Below are positions 51,660 through 62,689 of a stretch of 64,000 nucleotides of DNA, piece after piece (the stretch's first letter is position 1; each line of letters opens with the position of its first letter). This DNA is from Nosema muscidifuracis. Its lineage: Eukaryota > Microsporidia > Nosematidae. The stretch is from positions 1 through 64,000 of the forward strand of contig JAIOKI010000006.1 in NCBI GenBank assembly GCA_028335825.1, given 5' to 3'. A model generated the notes under the pieces. That model was given only the letters and a program-made list of their open reading frames with translations. It made no database searches and had not been told where the DNA came from. Made by a program: the position numbers and the translations under genes.

Positions 51660-53270
51660 CAAATTAATCTTGATTTATATAAAAATTAATTAATATAAAT
51701 TAATTGTAATATTATCATTCAAATTAATTAAAGTTTTTTGTTATTATGATAATTTAATGTACAAAAAATAATATCTTTAGGTTATTCACTATTAATTAAT
51801 AAATTAATCTATGGTTTATTAGGAAATTAATAAACAAAATTTATTAATATTATTATAGACCATTGATTCATTTAAATATCACTTTTTTGTATATTCAATA
51901 TAATAAATAACTAATTAATATTCAAGAGTCACTGATTAATATCAAAATAAATTTGATTTATTTTTATATGTGTTCTTGTTAAATTAAGAAAACTAGAATT
52001 AATTTGTTATGATTTGATTTTTTTAAATATCATTTACTATTTATTGCTAATATTAAATAAGGAAAATTTTTAGTTGTCGATGTTATTTTTTAAAATTGTA
52101 AACGTGGTGAAAAAAGATTTTTATATAAACAGCTTCTATTATTTATTTGAACAAAATTGAAGTTTACATCCAAAAAATTTGAAGGAGATGTTCGATATTT
52201 TGACCTTGAAAAGCAGTCTAAGATTTCACAATAGTTTGTATACTAGATGTAGTAAAAAATCTTATAATGTTTATTCGCTCTAGGATGTATTTTTGAGAAT
52301 AAGATATATCTGAAATAATTTTTTATAATGTACTTGATTATATCATATCTAAAGATTTTCATTTATTTATAGTGATTCATTCTAATTTCGTTTCAATTAT
52401 ATCTTTATCGAAAATAACAATTTTTACTAGATGTTTCTAGTTTACTTTATTTTACAACTTTTTCAAGATGTATTTCTTTTATCTTTTTGTTTTTTATTGA
52501 TCTATGCAAAATATATCCATGTTATTTATATGAGGCCACATTATGATAAAACATAATATCAAAAACTATTTTTATGATAATCAATACAATCTAAAAAAAG
52601 TAAAATTTTCTTTTACATTAACTTAATATAAGTTATGTTTTGCTTATTTAATCTCTAAAAATTTAATTTTCTTTTTATAATTTTATCAATCATAAATATC
52701 ATTTTTTTTAATTTTGGTGAGATCAATTGGGAATTTATAACAAGGAAGTACCGTGAAAAAATATAAGACCTATGCATATATTCAGTCAATCACTATAAGA
52801 AATTTTTAGATAGTATATAATGAAACATCAAAGAGGTTAAGTAGAGTTTCCTAAGGATATGAAATCTAAACTGACAGCTCAGATAACATCAGAACGATAT
52901 CGTAAAAAGAGTAACAGAATAAATTTAATCTTCTATTTCATTTTTGTTATGCATTTGAATGCAATAGGAATTTTGAAATTTTAATATACTTGCAATAATT
53001 AGTAAATTGCTCACAATTTATTATTTTATTGAATAACTAAAAAAATTAAAATTAAGGGTTTGAAAAATATTTTTAAATCTAAATGTATTACTAAATATTT
53101 TCAATTTAAAAAGACTACTATGATATTATTTGTTTTTCAATTATCTAATCCAACTTCAAATATAATTTTTCTGTAAATATTTCAATGTCATTGTTATAAG
53201 TTTATTATATTATGTAATAATTAAAAACTAATTTTTTTTCTTGATAAAATCTTTAAAGAAGATTTATTTA
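51660..53270. other. Spacer within the family array, with a decayed coding-like patch
   Basis: No supported gene. The patch at about 52680-52930 on the plus strand is less AT-rich and protein-like in pieces (MKSKLTAQITSERYRKKSNR near 52850) with stops between. Not identified. Confidence 0.4.
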
Positions 53271-54452
53271 TTAATATTTAAATAAAAAAACCATAATAAT
53301 AATAAAAAATATCCAGCAAGCATAATTTAAGAATACTGATGGAGTTACGTTAAAAATTGATTCAGATATATTATTTTTATCATTTTTTAGAATATTAACA
53401 TTCTCTTTATGACAAAAATTAGTATTTATTTCTGAATGAATAGTTTTTGTATTGCATTCGAGAGTGTTCATTATAACAATATCTTCAACATAATTACATT
53501 TTAAATTTTTATGATCTGATATATGTTCATCTTCATTCGTTCTAAGTATATTTTCAGATTTGTTAAGTTTTTTTATTATATTTTTAATAGATAGATCATC
53601 GTTTTTCATTCGATCTAAAAGTTTAAAATCTTCTTCATTATTGTTTTCTAATTTTTCAGTAAGGCCTTTTGATTTAAGAAATTTTTCAATGATTAGATGA
53701 TGTTTACGACATTCTTGAAGTACTTCATATGCTTTTCTTATTGAAATATAACATTCATTATATAATTTGTTATCATCTTTACTTGGTCTATAAAATAAAG
53801 TATTACCTTTCCTATAATTTATATTTATTAAACTTTCAATCTTCTCTAAAATTTTTGTAAATTTACTTTCGTATTTCATCCATGAATCAAGCTCAGCATC
53901 AATATTTTTCAGATGATCATCAAGTTCTGTAAAATTCCAGAGGTTGGTTATTCTACGTACATCAACACAATATTCTGTAATATAATCTATTTTTTCTAAT
54001 ATAAATAAGAAAAAATGAAACAATTGATCAACGTGTTGAGGATGATAAACAGACATTTCAGTTATTAAACAAAAATCTTCATTTACTTTAAATTTCAAAT
54101 CAAAAGTAAAAATTTTATCCGATAGCTCTATTCTGAGTCTTATTGTGTTATTACTTATTTCTTCTTTTTTTAGTACAACAGTATAAACAGAATTTAATAC
54201 TTTTTCAAAAGATCCTAAAACTGATTCATTATTTAAACCTAAAAGAGATAGATCGATTTGATCTTCTGTTTTCATCTTAACAAATTCTTTTAGTTCATTA
54301 TTATTAGTAATACTATAGATTTTTAAATTGTAAGTAAATAAATCATGAACATATAACATAAACTTGAAATCGTTATTAGCTTTATCAAACATACTGTGTA
54401 CTTGGAAATAAGCAGTGGTGTGTGCTAAACTTAATAAATTAAATATAAGCAT
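53271..54452 (-). CDS. Secreted-family protein 4, membrane anchored (393 aa)
   Basis: More diverged family member. Signal peptide MLIFNLLSLAHTTA, then YFQVHSMFDKANNDFKFMLY and FTYNLKIYSI, which keep the block's pattern. The middle is helical (KIDYITEYCVDVRRITNLW), followed by the late helix SIRKAYEVLQECRKHH. Residues 270-360 form a polar stalk with several cysteines (KNLKCNYVED, LECNTKT, FCHKENV). A C-terminal membrane helix (CWIFFIIIMVFLF) ends two residues from the C-terminus with KY, so it is probably anchored with almost no cytosolic tail. TTACCCAT abuts the ATG. The frame is intact. Confidence 0.85.
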   Translation of the reverse strand: MLIFNLLSLAHTTAYFQVHSMFDKANNDFKFMLYVHDLFTYNLKIYSITNNNELKEFVKMKTEDQIDLSLLGLNNESVLGSFEKVLNSVYTVVLKKEEISNNTIRLRIELSDKIFTFDLKFKVNEDFCLITEMSVYHPQHVDQLFHFFLFILEKIDYITEYCVDVRRITNLWNFTELDDHLKNIDAELDSWMKYESKFTKILEKIESLININYRKGNTLFYRPSKDDNKLYNECYISIRKAYEVLQECRKHHLIIEKFLKSKGLTEKLENNNEEDFKLLDRMKNDDLSIKNIIKKLNKSENILRTNEDEHISDHKNLKCNYVEDIVIMNTLECNTKTIHSEINTNFCHKENVNILKNDKNNISESIFNVTPSVFLNYACWIFFIIIMVFLFKY

Positions 54453-54460
54453 ATGGGTAA
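54453..54460 (-). promoter_or_regulatory. CCC start motif of family gene 4
   Basis: TTACCCAT directly before ATG 54452; the same eight bases precede the hydrolase ATG at 17179. Confidence 0.65.
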
Positions 54461-56004
54461 TAAAAAGAATATTATATATAAAATTTTTTAATTTATATAA
54501 AAGTTCATAATTTTTTTTAATTAAGATTTATTTATTTTTTAATAGAAGAAAACTTATATAAATTTTTTTTATAAATTAAAAAAGTCATTTATAATTTTTT
54601 GACTAAAGATATAAATTAAAAAGTTATGATTAAGTTATAGTTACTTGAATTATATTTTTTAAATTATTTTTTTTTCTATGACTCATTGACAGTAATTTAA
54701 AAATATGAAATATAATAATTTGTTAAATATTTAAAAAAATGTTGACTAAATATTTATTACAATTTTCAATGAAAAATATACTAGCAATTATTGTTATGGA
54801 GTAGAAATTACTTTTATTGACAATTATATAAAAATCAAGGGATACACTCGACCACATGGCAAAATAATGTAAAAAGACACTAAAAAATGACTACATTTAT
54901 CTTCACATGCTTTTCTGAAAAAAATACAATATTTATATAAAGTAAATAATTAAGATGCTACTTTGTGCAACAGATAGTAGCTAATAAAAATGGTTTTGAT
55001 AAAGTAGTATCACTATTAAAATAGAATAAAGACTATTTATAATAAATTAGATATATTAGTCATTTATGAAAAGAATTACTAATAAGTCTTACTTCACTTT
55101 GTGATCTGCAACAAATTGAGAAAACATGATGTTTAGGATTTAAAACAAAAATAATACTGCATGTTATAAAGTGATATAGTATAATGATAAAATACCATAC
55201 AAAATACATAAACTTCGGAAGTTTCTGACCAAATTTAAGTGTATATCTAGTCAGTCGTTTTTAAAAAAATTCTCAAGAGAATCTTGATATAATACAAAAG
55301 AAGAAAGTTATGAAAATTTAAGTTCGATTGATGTAATGTGTGATATAGTAGATTCCTAGAATATACTGGCATAAATAGACCAAATAAATAAAATTTTTAA
55401 TAGAGAATTATAGAGTTAAGCTTAAAATAAATGACACAAATAATAAAAAGGTTTTTTATTTTGTATAAATTTTTATGATATGCACTGATCAGATCATAAG
55501 AATAATTTCCAAATTGATGATAATTCAGTCAATAATTTTTAAAAACGCTTAAAACGTATTTCGATTTATTTTAAGAGAAGAGAGGGATTAATAAAATAAA
55601 AAATTAATAAATTTCTAGAGCTTTAAAAACTAAGAGAAAATTTACTATTCGATGTTATAAATCCTAAAAATAATAGACACATTTTTAAGTATCTATAATA
55701 TATGTTTATATGTGTATTATCTTCCCTTGAATTAAAACTCTAATATAGATAAATATAACTCGATGATTTTAACTTCTTATTTTCCACCAGCTAAATATTT
55801 TCAGATCTCAGAATGTGAGAATGTAATTAATTAGGGGTAAAAAATAAATTTAAAAAATATTCTATTATTACCTTTGAATATATAAATTTATCAACAGTGA
55901 ACAAAATAGACTTATGATATATCACAATAAGGTTTTTATATTAAATCATTAAATAAATTTCTAATTTTTACAAGACTTTTTTATATATTAAACTTTAACT
56001 AAAT
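54461..56004. other. Spacer within the family array, with an orphan start motif
   Basis: No intact gene. TTACCCCTAA at 55831-55840 on the minus strand lacks a following ATG. Patches at 54830-54930 and 55080-55380 are less AT-rich. Possibly a dead gene; no family identified. Confidence 0.4.
55831..55840 (-). promoter_or_regulatory. Orphan CCC start motif
   Basis: TTACCCCTAA followed by TTAATTAC rather than ATG; probably the promoter remnant of a lost gene. Confidence 0.35.
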
Positions 56005-57129
56005 TTATTTGCGGAAAAAACTAAACATCATACACAATATTACAATAAATAAAAATATATAACTTATATTAACTACATTAAAACTGTTACTATTATCATT
56101 TTCATCAATATTATCATATTCTTCATCTGATTCTTCTTTTAGTTTTTTCTTATTATTTATTTTATTATAGATCTTATTATATTTTTCTATTTGAATATCA
56201 TGTTCTATTTCATTATCAGATTCGTTATTAATTTCTAAGGTTCGTTTTTGAATGAAAATTATTGGCCATGAATTTTTATCTAAAGTATCTAGAAATATCA
56301 TATCATCATTATTTATATTTTTAATCGTTTTTTGAGTTACTTCTTTATGACTGAGTAATTTTATTAACTCTAACTGATATATTCTAAATTTTAAAAAACA
56401 TCTGTATAACTTATATATCATATTATTACATGTTTTATACAAGCTTATTTCATCATTATTTAATTTAAAACTCTTTTCTGGATTGTTATCGTATTTAATA
56501 TTTTTTAAACTTTCGATCTTCGCTAAATCATCTTGGTAATCTTTAAGATAGCCATCATAAACATTATTTAACGTGTCCATACTTAAAGTTTCTTTATAGA
56601 GTTCTACATATTGTTGTTTTTCTATTATAGAACGAACCTGATTAAAATACGTTATTATATATTGTATTTTATCATGTAAAAAGCTACACCAATTAGATAA
56701 TTGGTCAATATAAAAAGGATAATAGTAGTAGATTATTGATATTAATTTGAAATTTGTAGAGTAATCAACTTCTAGTTCATGTAATACTTGATCATTTATA
56801 TATTTAAATTGAATCATCATCTTTTTATCTTTCAATTCCTTATTATCAACTACAATATAAAATACTACATATATTGAAGTTTCAAGTGATTTCGATTCTT
56901 CATCGTCATATTTCTCTTTATAATATTCATCTTTTAGAATATCTCCCTGTGTTTTCAGAAATTCTATTGATTCCTTTTTTTGATTAATATAGAACATCCT
57001 TAAATCATGTGCAAATAAATTATGCACAAATATTCGAATATAAATTCTATCCTTATTAGTATCATATTTTTGATATACTTTATAATATACAGTACTATAC
57101 ACAAAATATAATAAAGTAAAACACAACAT
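56005..57129 (-). CDS. Secreted-family protein 5, membrane anchored (374 aa)
   Basis: Family member close in layout to gene 4. The start is ATG 57129 (MLCFTLLYFVYSTV), because ATAACCCTA abuts it; the frame is open six codons further up but without an ATG. The mature part opens YYKVYQKYDTNKDRIYIRIF and LFAHDLRMFYIN, matching the family block. The body is helical (KIQYIITYFNQVRSIIEK; late helix NMIYKLYRCFLKFR). Residues 310-350 form a very acidic stalk (EESDEEYDNIDENDNSNSF). A C-terminal membrane helix (YIFLFIVILCMMFSFF) ends in RK. Probably a type I surface or vesicle protein. Confidence 0.85.
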   Translation of the reverse strand: MLCFTLLYFVYSTVYYKVYQKYDTNKDRIYIRIFVHNLFAHDLRMFYINQKKESIEFLKTQGDILKDEYYKEKYDDEESKSLETSIYVVFYIVVDNKELKDKKMMIQFKYINDQVLHELEVDYSTNFKLISIIYYYYPFYIDQLSNWCSFLHDKIQYIITYFNQVRSIIEKQQYVELYKETLSMDTLNNVYDGYLKDYQDDLAKIESLKNIKYDNNPEKSFKLNNDEISLYKTCNNMIYKLYRCFLKFRIYQLELIKLLSHKEVTQKTIKNINNDDMIFLDTLDKNSWPIIFIQKRTLEINNESDNEIEHDIQIEKYNKIYNKINNKKKLKEESDEEYDNIDENDNSNSFNVVNISYIFLFIVILCMMFSFFRK

Positions 57130-57138
57130 TAGGGTTAT
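57130..57138 (-). promoter_or_regulatory. CCC start motif of family gene 5
   Basis: ATAACCCTA directly before ATG 57129; it decides between this ATG and the longer open frame. Confidence 0.65.
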
Positions 57139-58102
57139 GTAAATCAAATCTTTTATATGATAATTTAATATAAATTATTAAAGTTTGAAGTTTAATCTCT
57201 TATATTAAAAAGTCTATTTCCGTATTAAATCAAAAAATCTTAGATGTATTATGTAAATCTAACTTTTTTGATAATTATTTTTTTTGAGATATTTAACTTA
57301 AATTAAATTAATTTTGTTATATTGAGTGATATAAAAAAAATATCCATTAGAAAATCAATAAATTATTTATAAAAATTATACAATATTTTAATCAATTATT
57401 CACATTAATATGTTATATTACTCTTTTTAAATACAAATAAAATTATAATTAATTAAGATGACTGTAGAGAGATTTAACAGAAATAAAAAAAGAAGTTGAA
57501 ATTTAATTATTTAAAAGTTCTTAAAAGACAATTTTTGTAGATTAATGATACAGTAACATTAGTAAATTAAATTTTTAATTATTGTTTTACTGTAAAGAAA
57601 TAAAAGTATTCAAGTTGAATAAATAAAGACTGAATAAACAGTTTTTTTAGAAGAGATGTTTTCTAAATTTAAAAAACTTATTATAAAAATAGATAACCGA
57701 TAAGTCTTACCTATAATTTAATAATGAATAATAACATTTGAATTTGATATACTGAGAAGATATAAACTTTTAAGTTTTATATATATAAAATTCAAAGCAT
57801 ATGTTATGTAAAAAAAGCATACGTAATGTAAAAATATTTATTAGTCATAAAAACCCTTATGATATTTTATTTATATTTAAGATTTATAATTCATCTCTAT
57901 ATTTTCTTTTATTTAATTATAATATATATTAGAGTAGGACTTATCTATTGAACCTTAAAATTATTTTATTTTAATTATATTAACGATTAATAAAATTGTG
58001 GTATCCTATCGTGAAATAGATCTCCAATATAGATTTTATTGAATTATATTTATTATTTAATTCTTTCATACCCATCTCTTTATAAATTACCTTATATATT
58101 TT

Positions 58103-58114
58103 TAGATGACGTGT
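58103..58114. repeat. Isolated TAGATGACGTGT string
   Basis: With its left flank (ATATTTTTAGATGACGTGT) it matches 19 bases of the subtelomeric block; similarity does not extend further. Confidence 0.4.
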
Positions 58115-58395
58115 AGAAATAAACAAAAGAAAAATAAAAATAATTATGTGGTTTACCACAGAATCATATAATTTAAATTAATTGAACAGTTTTATTGATT
58201 TAACATCTTTTTTTATATTTTCATTTACTTTATTAATTTACACAAAAATATACTCGTCTCTTAAAAAAACAAAACTATTTCATTTATATCAAATATTTAT
58301 ATATAACATGTTTTCTTTTTACTAATTATTAATATGATATATATAAATTAAAAATAATAATGATTTTAAAAAATCTTAATTTATTATTCTTCTGA

Positions 58396-58507
58396 TTAAT
58401 TATCTTTAAAATAACAAATCTAAACATTTCTTTATTTAAATAAATTATTTTTTAATTATCTTTAAAATAATAAATCAAAATATTTCTTTATTTAAATAAA
58501 TTATTTT
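58396..58507. repeat. Two tandem copies of a 56-base unit
   Basis: Unit starts TTAATTATCTTTAAAATAA and ends TTTATTTAAATAAATTATTT; a second copy follows directly with a few substitutions. It lies about 130 bases past the 3' end of family gene 6. Probably simple local duplication. Confidence 0.65.
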
Positions 58508-58633
58508 TAATTTAACAATTTTAGATTAAAAATAACTAAAATATAAACAAAATGTTTTTATAAATAATTTAATATATAGTACTTAAATAATAAATACCAT
58601 AAGTAATAATGCATAAAACTGATACAGTAATAC

Positions 58634-59557
58634 TTACTTCAATAAAATTATTAGGTTCTTTACAACATATTCTTTCTTGTCTTTTTTAGAGTTACTAAAA
58701 AAGTCATTATAGCAATATTCTGTATTAATGAATTCATTAAGTACTGATTTTTGAATTTCCTTACGAATATTGCTATCTGGTTCTAGATCAGTTATATAAC
58801 TGTATAATGCTTGTATTATATATCTTATTTTCATAAGAGTACCTTTGATAGTTCTTAAGGAATTATACAATTCTTGCTCAAATTCATCGGAATTTTCACA
58901 TAATTTATCAGAAAAATATTTTTCTAATTCTTCTGAAAATTTATCTTCATCTTTAGTATCAAATAAATCCATAATATTTTTAAGTTTTATATTTGTTTCT
59001 GATATTAAAGACTGTAACTGGTTAATCCTTTTTTTATATTCTTCATCGATTGATTGATTATCTATTTTATGATTCTCTAAAGTAAATCGTTTTATTGCTT
59101 GTATTGTTTTAAATTTGTTAATTATTAACTTAACTTTTTTTTCAAAAAAACTTTGTTTACATAAACCTATCTTTAAAGCATGCGTTTGATTAGATTCAAT
59201 AGAAAATCTAATTTCTTGAGAAAATTTTATAACATCAGACTTAATCGATATTGTCCCATTTGAAAAATCATCATTTTTAACTGATGTACTAAACAAATCA
59301 TATCTAGAAATGTCATTTAAATCTACATTATCAATACTAATATTATATAATTTTAAATATTCTTGTTTTTCTATTACTTTATCAAACTTGAATGATTCAT
59401 TTTTTATATCAATAGTAAAATCTGTTTGAAAATCTTCAGTGTAAAGCTTTGATAAGAAACATGTCACAATAAACTGGGTACTGTTAGAATCATAATTTGT
59501 ATTATAAAAGAAATTTGTTGTAGAATAAATCAACTTACAACAAAGAAATAATTTCAT
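58634..59557 (-). CDS. Secreted-family protein 6, most diverged (307 aa)
   Basis: Signal-like N-terminus MKLFLCCKLIYST and a mature start TNFFYNTNYDSNSTQFIVTC keep the family's S-T and aromatic pattern, but the rest is diverged. Residues 35-135 are probably strand-rich, and 145-280 are helical with a late helix ELYNSLRTIKGTLMKIRYII at the family position. It ends VKNLIILLK, possibly the stump of a lost membrane helix. There is no acidic stalk. Membership is inferred from position, start signal, length and helix layout rather than strong identity. TAACCCTAAT precedes the ATG. A plus-strand frame at 58845 is a shadow. Confidence 0.75.
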   Translation of the reverse strand: MKLFLCCKLIYSTTNFFYNTNYDSNSTQFIVTCFLSKLYTEDFQTDFTIDIKNESFKFDKVIEKQEYLKLYNISIDNVDLNDISRYDLFSTSVKNDDFSNGTISIKSDVIKFSQEIRFSIESNQTHALKIGLCKQSFFEKKVKLIINKFKTIQAIKRFTLENHKIDNQSIDEEYKKRINQLQSLISETNIKLKNIMDLFDTKDEDKFSEELEKYFSDKLCENSDEFEQELYNSLRTIKGTLMKIRYIIQALYSYITDLEPDSNIRKEIQKSVLNEFINTEYCYNDFFSNSKKDKKEYVVKNLIILLK

Positions 59558-59567
59558 ATTAGGGTTA
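59558..59567 (-). promoter_or_regulatory. CCC start motif of family gene 6
   Basis: TTAACCCTAAT-type motif directly before ATG 59557. Confidence 0.6.
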
Positions 59568-61021
59568 AAATTTCAAAACTATAATTTTTATTAATTAATT
59601 TTTATAGAAATTAACAACGTCATTTTATTAATACAACTTCAAAAAATAAAATATACAAATTGTTGATAATTAGATTAAATGGCTTTTTTTGTATTTGCGA
59701 GATTCTTTGAATTCTTTTAACATAAACAGGTCAAATATTAACGGCTTACGTGTTTATATTATAATTATCAAAAAAATAGTTAGTAAGTAAAATTAGATTT
59801 TTAATATTTTGAAAGTTATAAGTTTGTTGAATCTTTGAGTAAAAAATAATTAAAGAGGTAATGTTGTCAGATGATAAAAATAAATAGTATATTTGAGTGT
59901 TTAAAGAAGTTCTGTAAGAACAGAAGATATCAAGGTCAGTTCAATATAATTTAATTGTTATTTAGACATGTACCTTTTTAAAGAGGCTATTTTATCAGTA
60001 TCTAAAATATTTAAATTTGTTCTTACTAAAATTTCTTTATTCATCTAATTTATTGGCTTTGTTGTTTTTTTAGTTCTTCCATTATTAGTTTTATCAATTA
60101 ATTAATAGGTTAGTGATTTTATTAGGAGCATAGATAGTAATACTTGTAAATTACAATATTTAAGTACTCTTGAAAAGAAGAATAATTTATAAATTTAAGT
60201 TAGTTTAAACTTTTTCCGTTTTTAAAATGAAAATGAAATTTTGAAATTAGGGGTAAACAATAAATAAATCTTCTTAATATATTTATACTAATTAAAATAT
60301 TTTCCGTAATCAAAAAAAGAAATGTATTTATAGACAAAGTAGCAATCGAAATAAATTCAACAATAATTTTTAATAGATTGTATCTCTTGATCTTACTTAT
60401 TCATATCAGAACATTAAATAAATACGTTGGATTTAGAAGAAGTTATCAAAAAAAATGGAATGAATTCATTATAGATTATTGTAAAAAAAATAATTAAATG
60501 TCATTATTAAGTATTATATAAATTATATTTCCATATACATATGATTTAAACAAATCAAGTAGATCTAATTTTTATAATATTTATTATATACATATTAAGT
60601 CATAAAAAGCAAGTTTTAGTTAATAGTAGTATATCTCTATAAATACAATCAATTTTCTAATAATATATTTTGTAGTTGTTAATATTTAATTGTTTTTCCT
60701 ATGTTTAAAATCATCATTTTATATTTTTTAAAAATAAACACCATTTTTAAGTAGTACTTTGTTTTTTGTTTCATAAATTTGATATGATATTTTAATTCCA
60801 TTAAAGATTTATCACATAAAAGTGTAGGTTAACATATTTTATGTTTTTTGTAAATATTTTTAAACCTAGTTAACTTAATAAAAAATATTGTTACACAAGT
60901 ATGTCAAATTATTTTTTAAATTTTTTGTGATTTAAAAGAAATTTAGAATTTTGTTTGTTTGTTTTTTAATTAAAATAAGTAGACTTTAACAAATTATAAA
61001 TATAATCAAAGACATATTTAA
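59568..61021. other. Spacer with an orphan start motif
   Basis: No intact gene. TTACCCCTAA at 60247-60256 on the minus strand lacks an ATG. A less AT-rich patch near 59850-59960 is not identifiable. Confidence 0.4.
60247..60256 (-). promoter_or_regulatory. Orphan CCC start motif
   Basis: Same ten bases as at 55831-55840 (TTACCCCTAA), followed by TTTCAAAA rather than ATG. Probably marks a dead gene. Confidence 0.35.
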
Positions 61022-61138
61022 TCAGAAATACCCATCAAAAGATTCATCAGAAGATTCTACAGTTTCTTTTTTCTTATTTTTATTTTTAACAGTAAATACA
61101 TTCAATACAAATATAGACAATATAAAAGTGAAATTCAT
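61022..61138 (-). CDS. Possible 38-aa secreted peptide
   Basis: ATG at 61138 to TGA at 61022. The first 16 residues (MNFTFILSIFVLNVFT) form a good signal peptide; the rest is a lysine cluster (KNKNKKK) followed by an acidic tail (ESSDESFDGYF). There is no CCC motif before the ATG. It may be a short secreted peptide, or the truncated head of a dead gene in this secreted-protein cluster. Confidence 0.3.
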   Translation of the reverse strand: MNFTFILSIFVLNVFTVKNKNKKKETVESSDESFDGYF

Positions 61139-61539
61139 ATTTTATCTATTTTTTTCTTTATTTATATACATGAAATCCAATAATTTTTCTATGTGATATA
61201 TTAAAAATCATAAGATGATTGATACGTATATTCTACTTAATATAATAAAATTAGCAAATTAAAAAAGACTAGTTGATCAAAATTAAAGGGAAAGGGTTAA
61301 TTGAAAAAATTTAATTTTATCATTTATTTTAATATTATTAAAAGATATCACGTATTTTTAGCAATGATTTTAGAAAAAATCATTTTTAATTAAAATTAAT
61401 AGTCATAGTTTTGAATTATGATTTTTTAGAAATCTAAGTGAAAGTATTTATGAAACATTATCCCTTAAATTTGACTGATCATTACGTGATTTATTTTATA
61501 ATCTAAAATCAAATACAATTAAACAATAACTTTATTATA
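61139..61539. other. AT-rich spacer
   Basis: Nothing recognised. Confidence 0.4.
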
Positions 61540-62110
61540 GAAGCACTATTGTGTATTCTTCAAGATAGACACTTATTGTTAGAAAAAGGAGGTAAATGTT
61601 GTAATTGTAATGACTAAATGAAAACAGTAGATAATATAGCAGAAAAATAAATCACGAATGCATGAAAAGACATAATTAGGTGCTCAAATGTTAACACATG
61701 AATCTTTGCCATCAGTATAATATTACTACTAATTAAAAGATAAGAAGCCATTCGGTTCAGAAATATATAACTAACGAAAAAGTAAAAATAAGTTAGACAC
61801 ACGAATATAATCCGAGTAAAATATAATAAGCATAAGTATATACGTGCTTTAAAGATAAGAAATTTTAATTATTGAGATAGGAATCAGTTCGTTTAATAAT
61901 TTATGGACTGTTGAAGTGGAGAAGAGAAATAAGAACGATATACTAGCTAATAACTGTAGCTCATTACACAAGTATAAAACTCGAAATGTTTCCCATGTGA
62001 TAGCAAAATTATACAGAAAACACAAGACGAAGCTAGATTTGGACAAAAAAGTAGAGATATATGTTCAATCCAGGGTGCTTAAGATGACTCTTAAAGCCTA
62101 AGAATGCAAA
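61540..62110 (+). mobile_element. Decayed DNA-transposon-like sequence, copy B
   Basis: Related to 44690-45167 and less AT-rich than its flanks. Near 61553-61612 it reads CILQDRHLLLEKGG followed by KCCNCND, with a CxxC suited to a zinc ribbon. The piece at 61916-62101 (MEKRNKNDILANNCSSLHKY and onward) ends with KKVEIYVQSRVLK, in which the VEI start recalls the VEIDES motif of ISXO2/Merlin transposases, but the acidic residues are missing. Several stops lie between the pieces. The minus-strand open frames at 61614 and 61849 are shadows. Assignment to a transposase is a weak inference; relation to copy A is seen. Confidence 0.35.
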
Positions 62111-62689
62111 GCCATAGAAGAAGTAACTTAAAAACGATTAAATAAACAATTTGACTTTGAAAGAATGATTATTTGGCTTACATAGATTCTCATCGAAAAA
62201 TATCTACGTAATGTCGCCAAATACCATAAATTTTACACAAAATTTTTATAAATATACTATCTAAAGATTTTTATTCTCAGAATAGGAATGTACTACCAGG
62301 GGTTTAGAATATACTTGTCAGTTAAATAAAAAATACATTATTCTTAAACTAAGTAAAAATTTTAAAAATAATTGAATGCAACAACAATTAGAAAAATAAA
62401 TCTCTAATTTAATTTTCTATTTTCTTAAGACAATATTAAATATTTACGTAAATAAAACTTCAACAAAAAAATCTAATTTTGAGTATCATTGTTTATTTAA
62501 ATGAAGATTGTTGCACTTTAGTAATTTTGTACGCAAGGAAACAATAAGACAGTGAAAATAGTTAAATTCTGCTTGAAGAACATAAAAAAAATAAATACAA
62601 TAAAAATCTTAAGATATTATTATATACATTAATAATTTAATAATGTATTTTTAATTAATTAATAAATAGTTAAAGTTAAAATAAATTGT
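62111..62689. other. AT-rich spacer
   Basis: No supported feature. Confidence 0.4.

Larger units (their letters stand above)
57139..58633. other. Spacer within the family array
   Basis: No gene. Contains TAGATGACGTGT at 58103-58114, the string also found in the subtelomeric blocks, and a 56-base tandem repeat at about 58396-58507. Confidence 0.45.
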
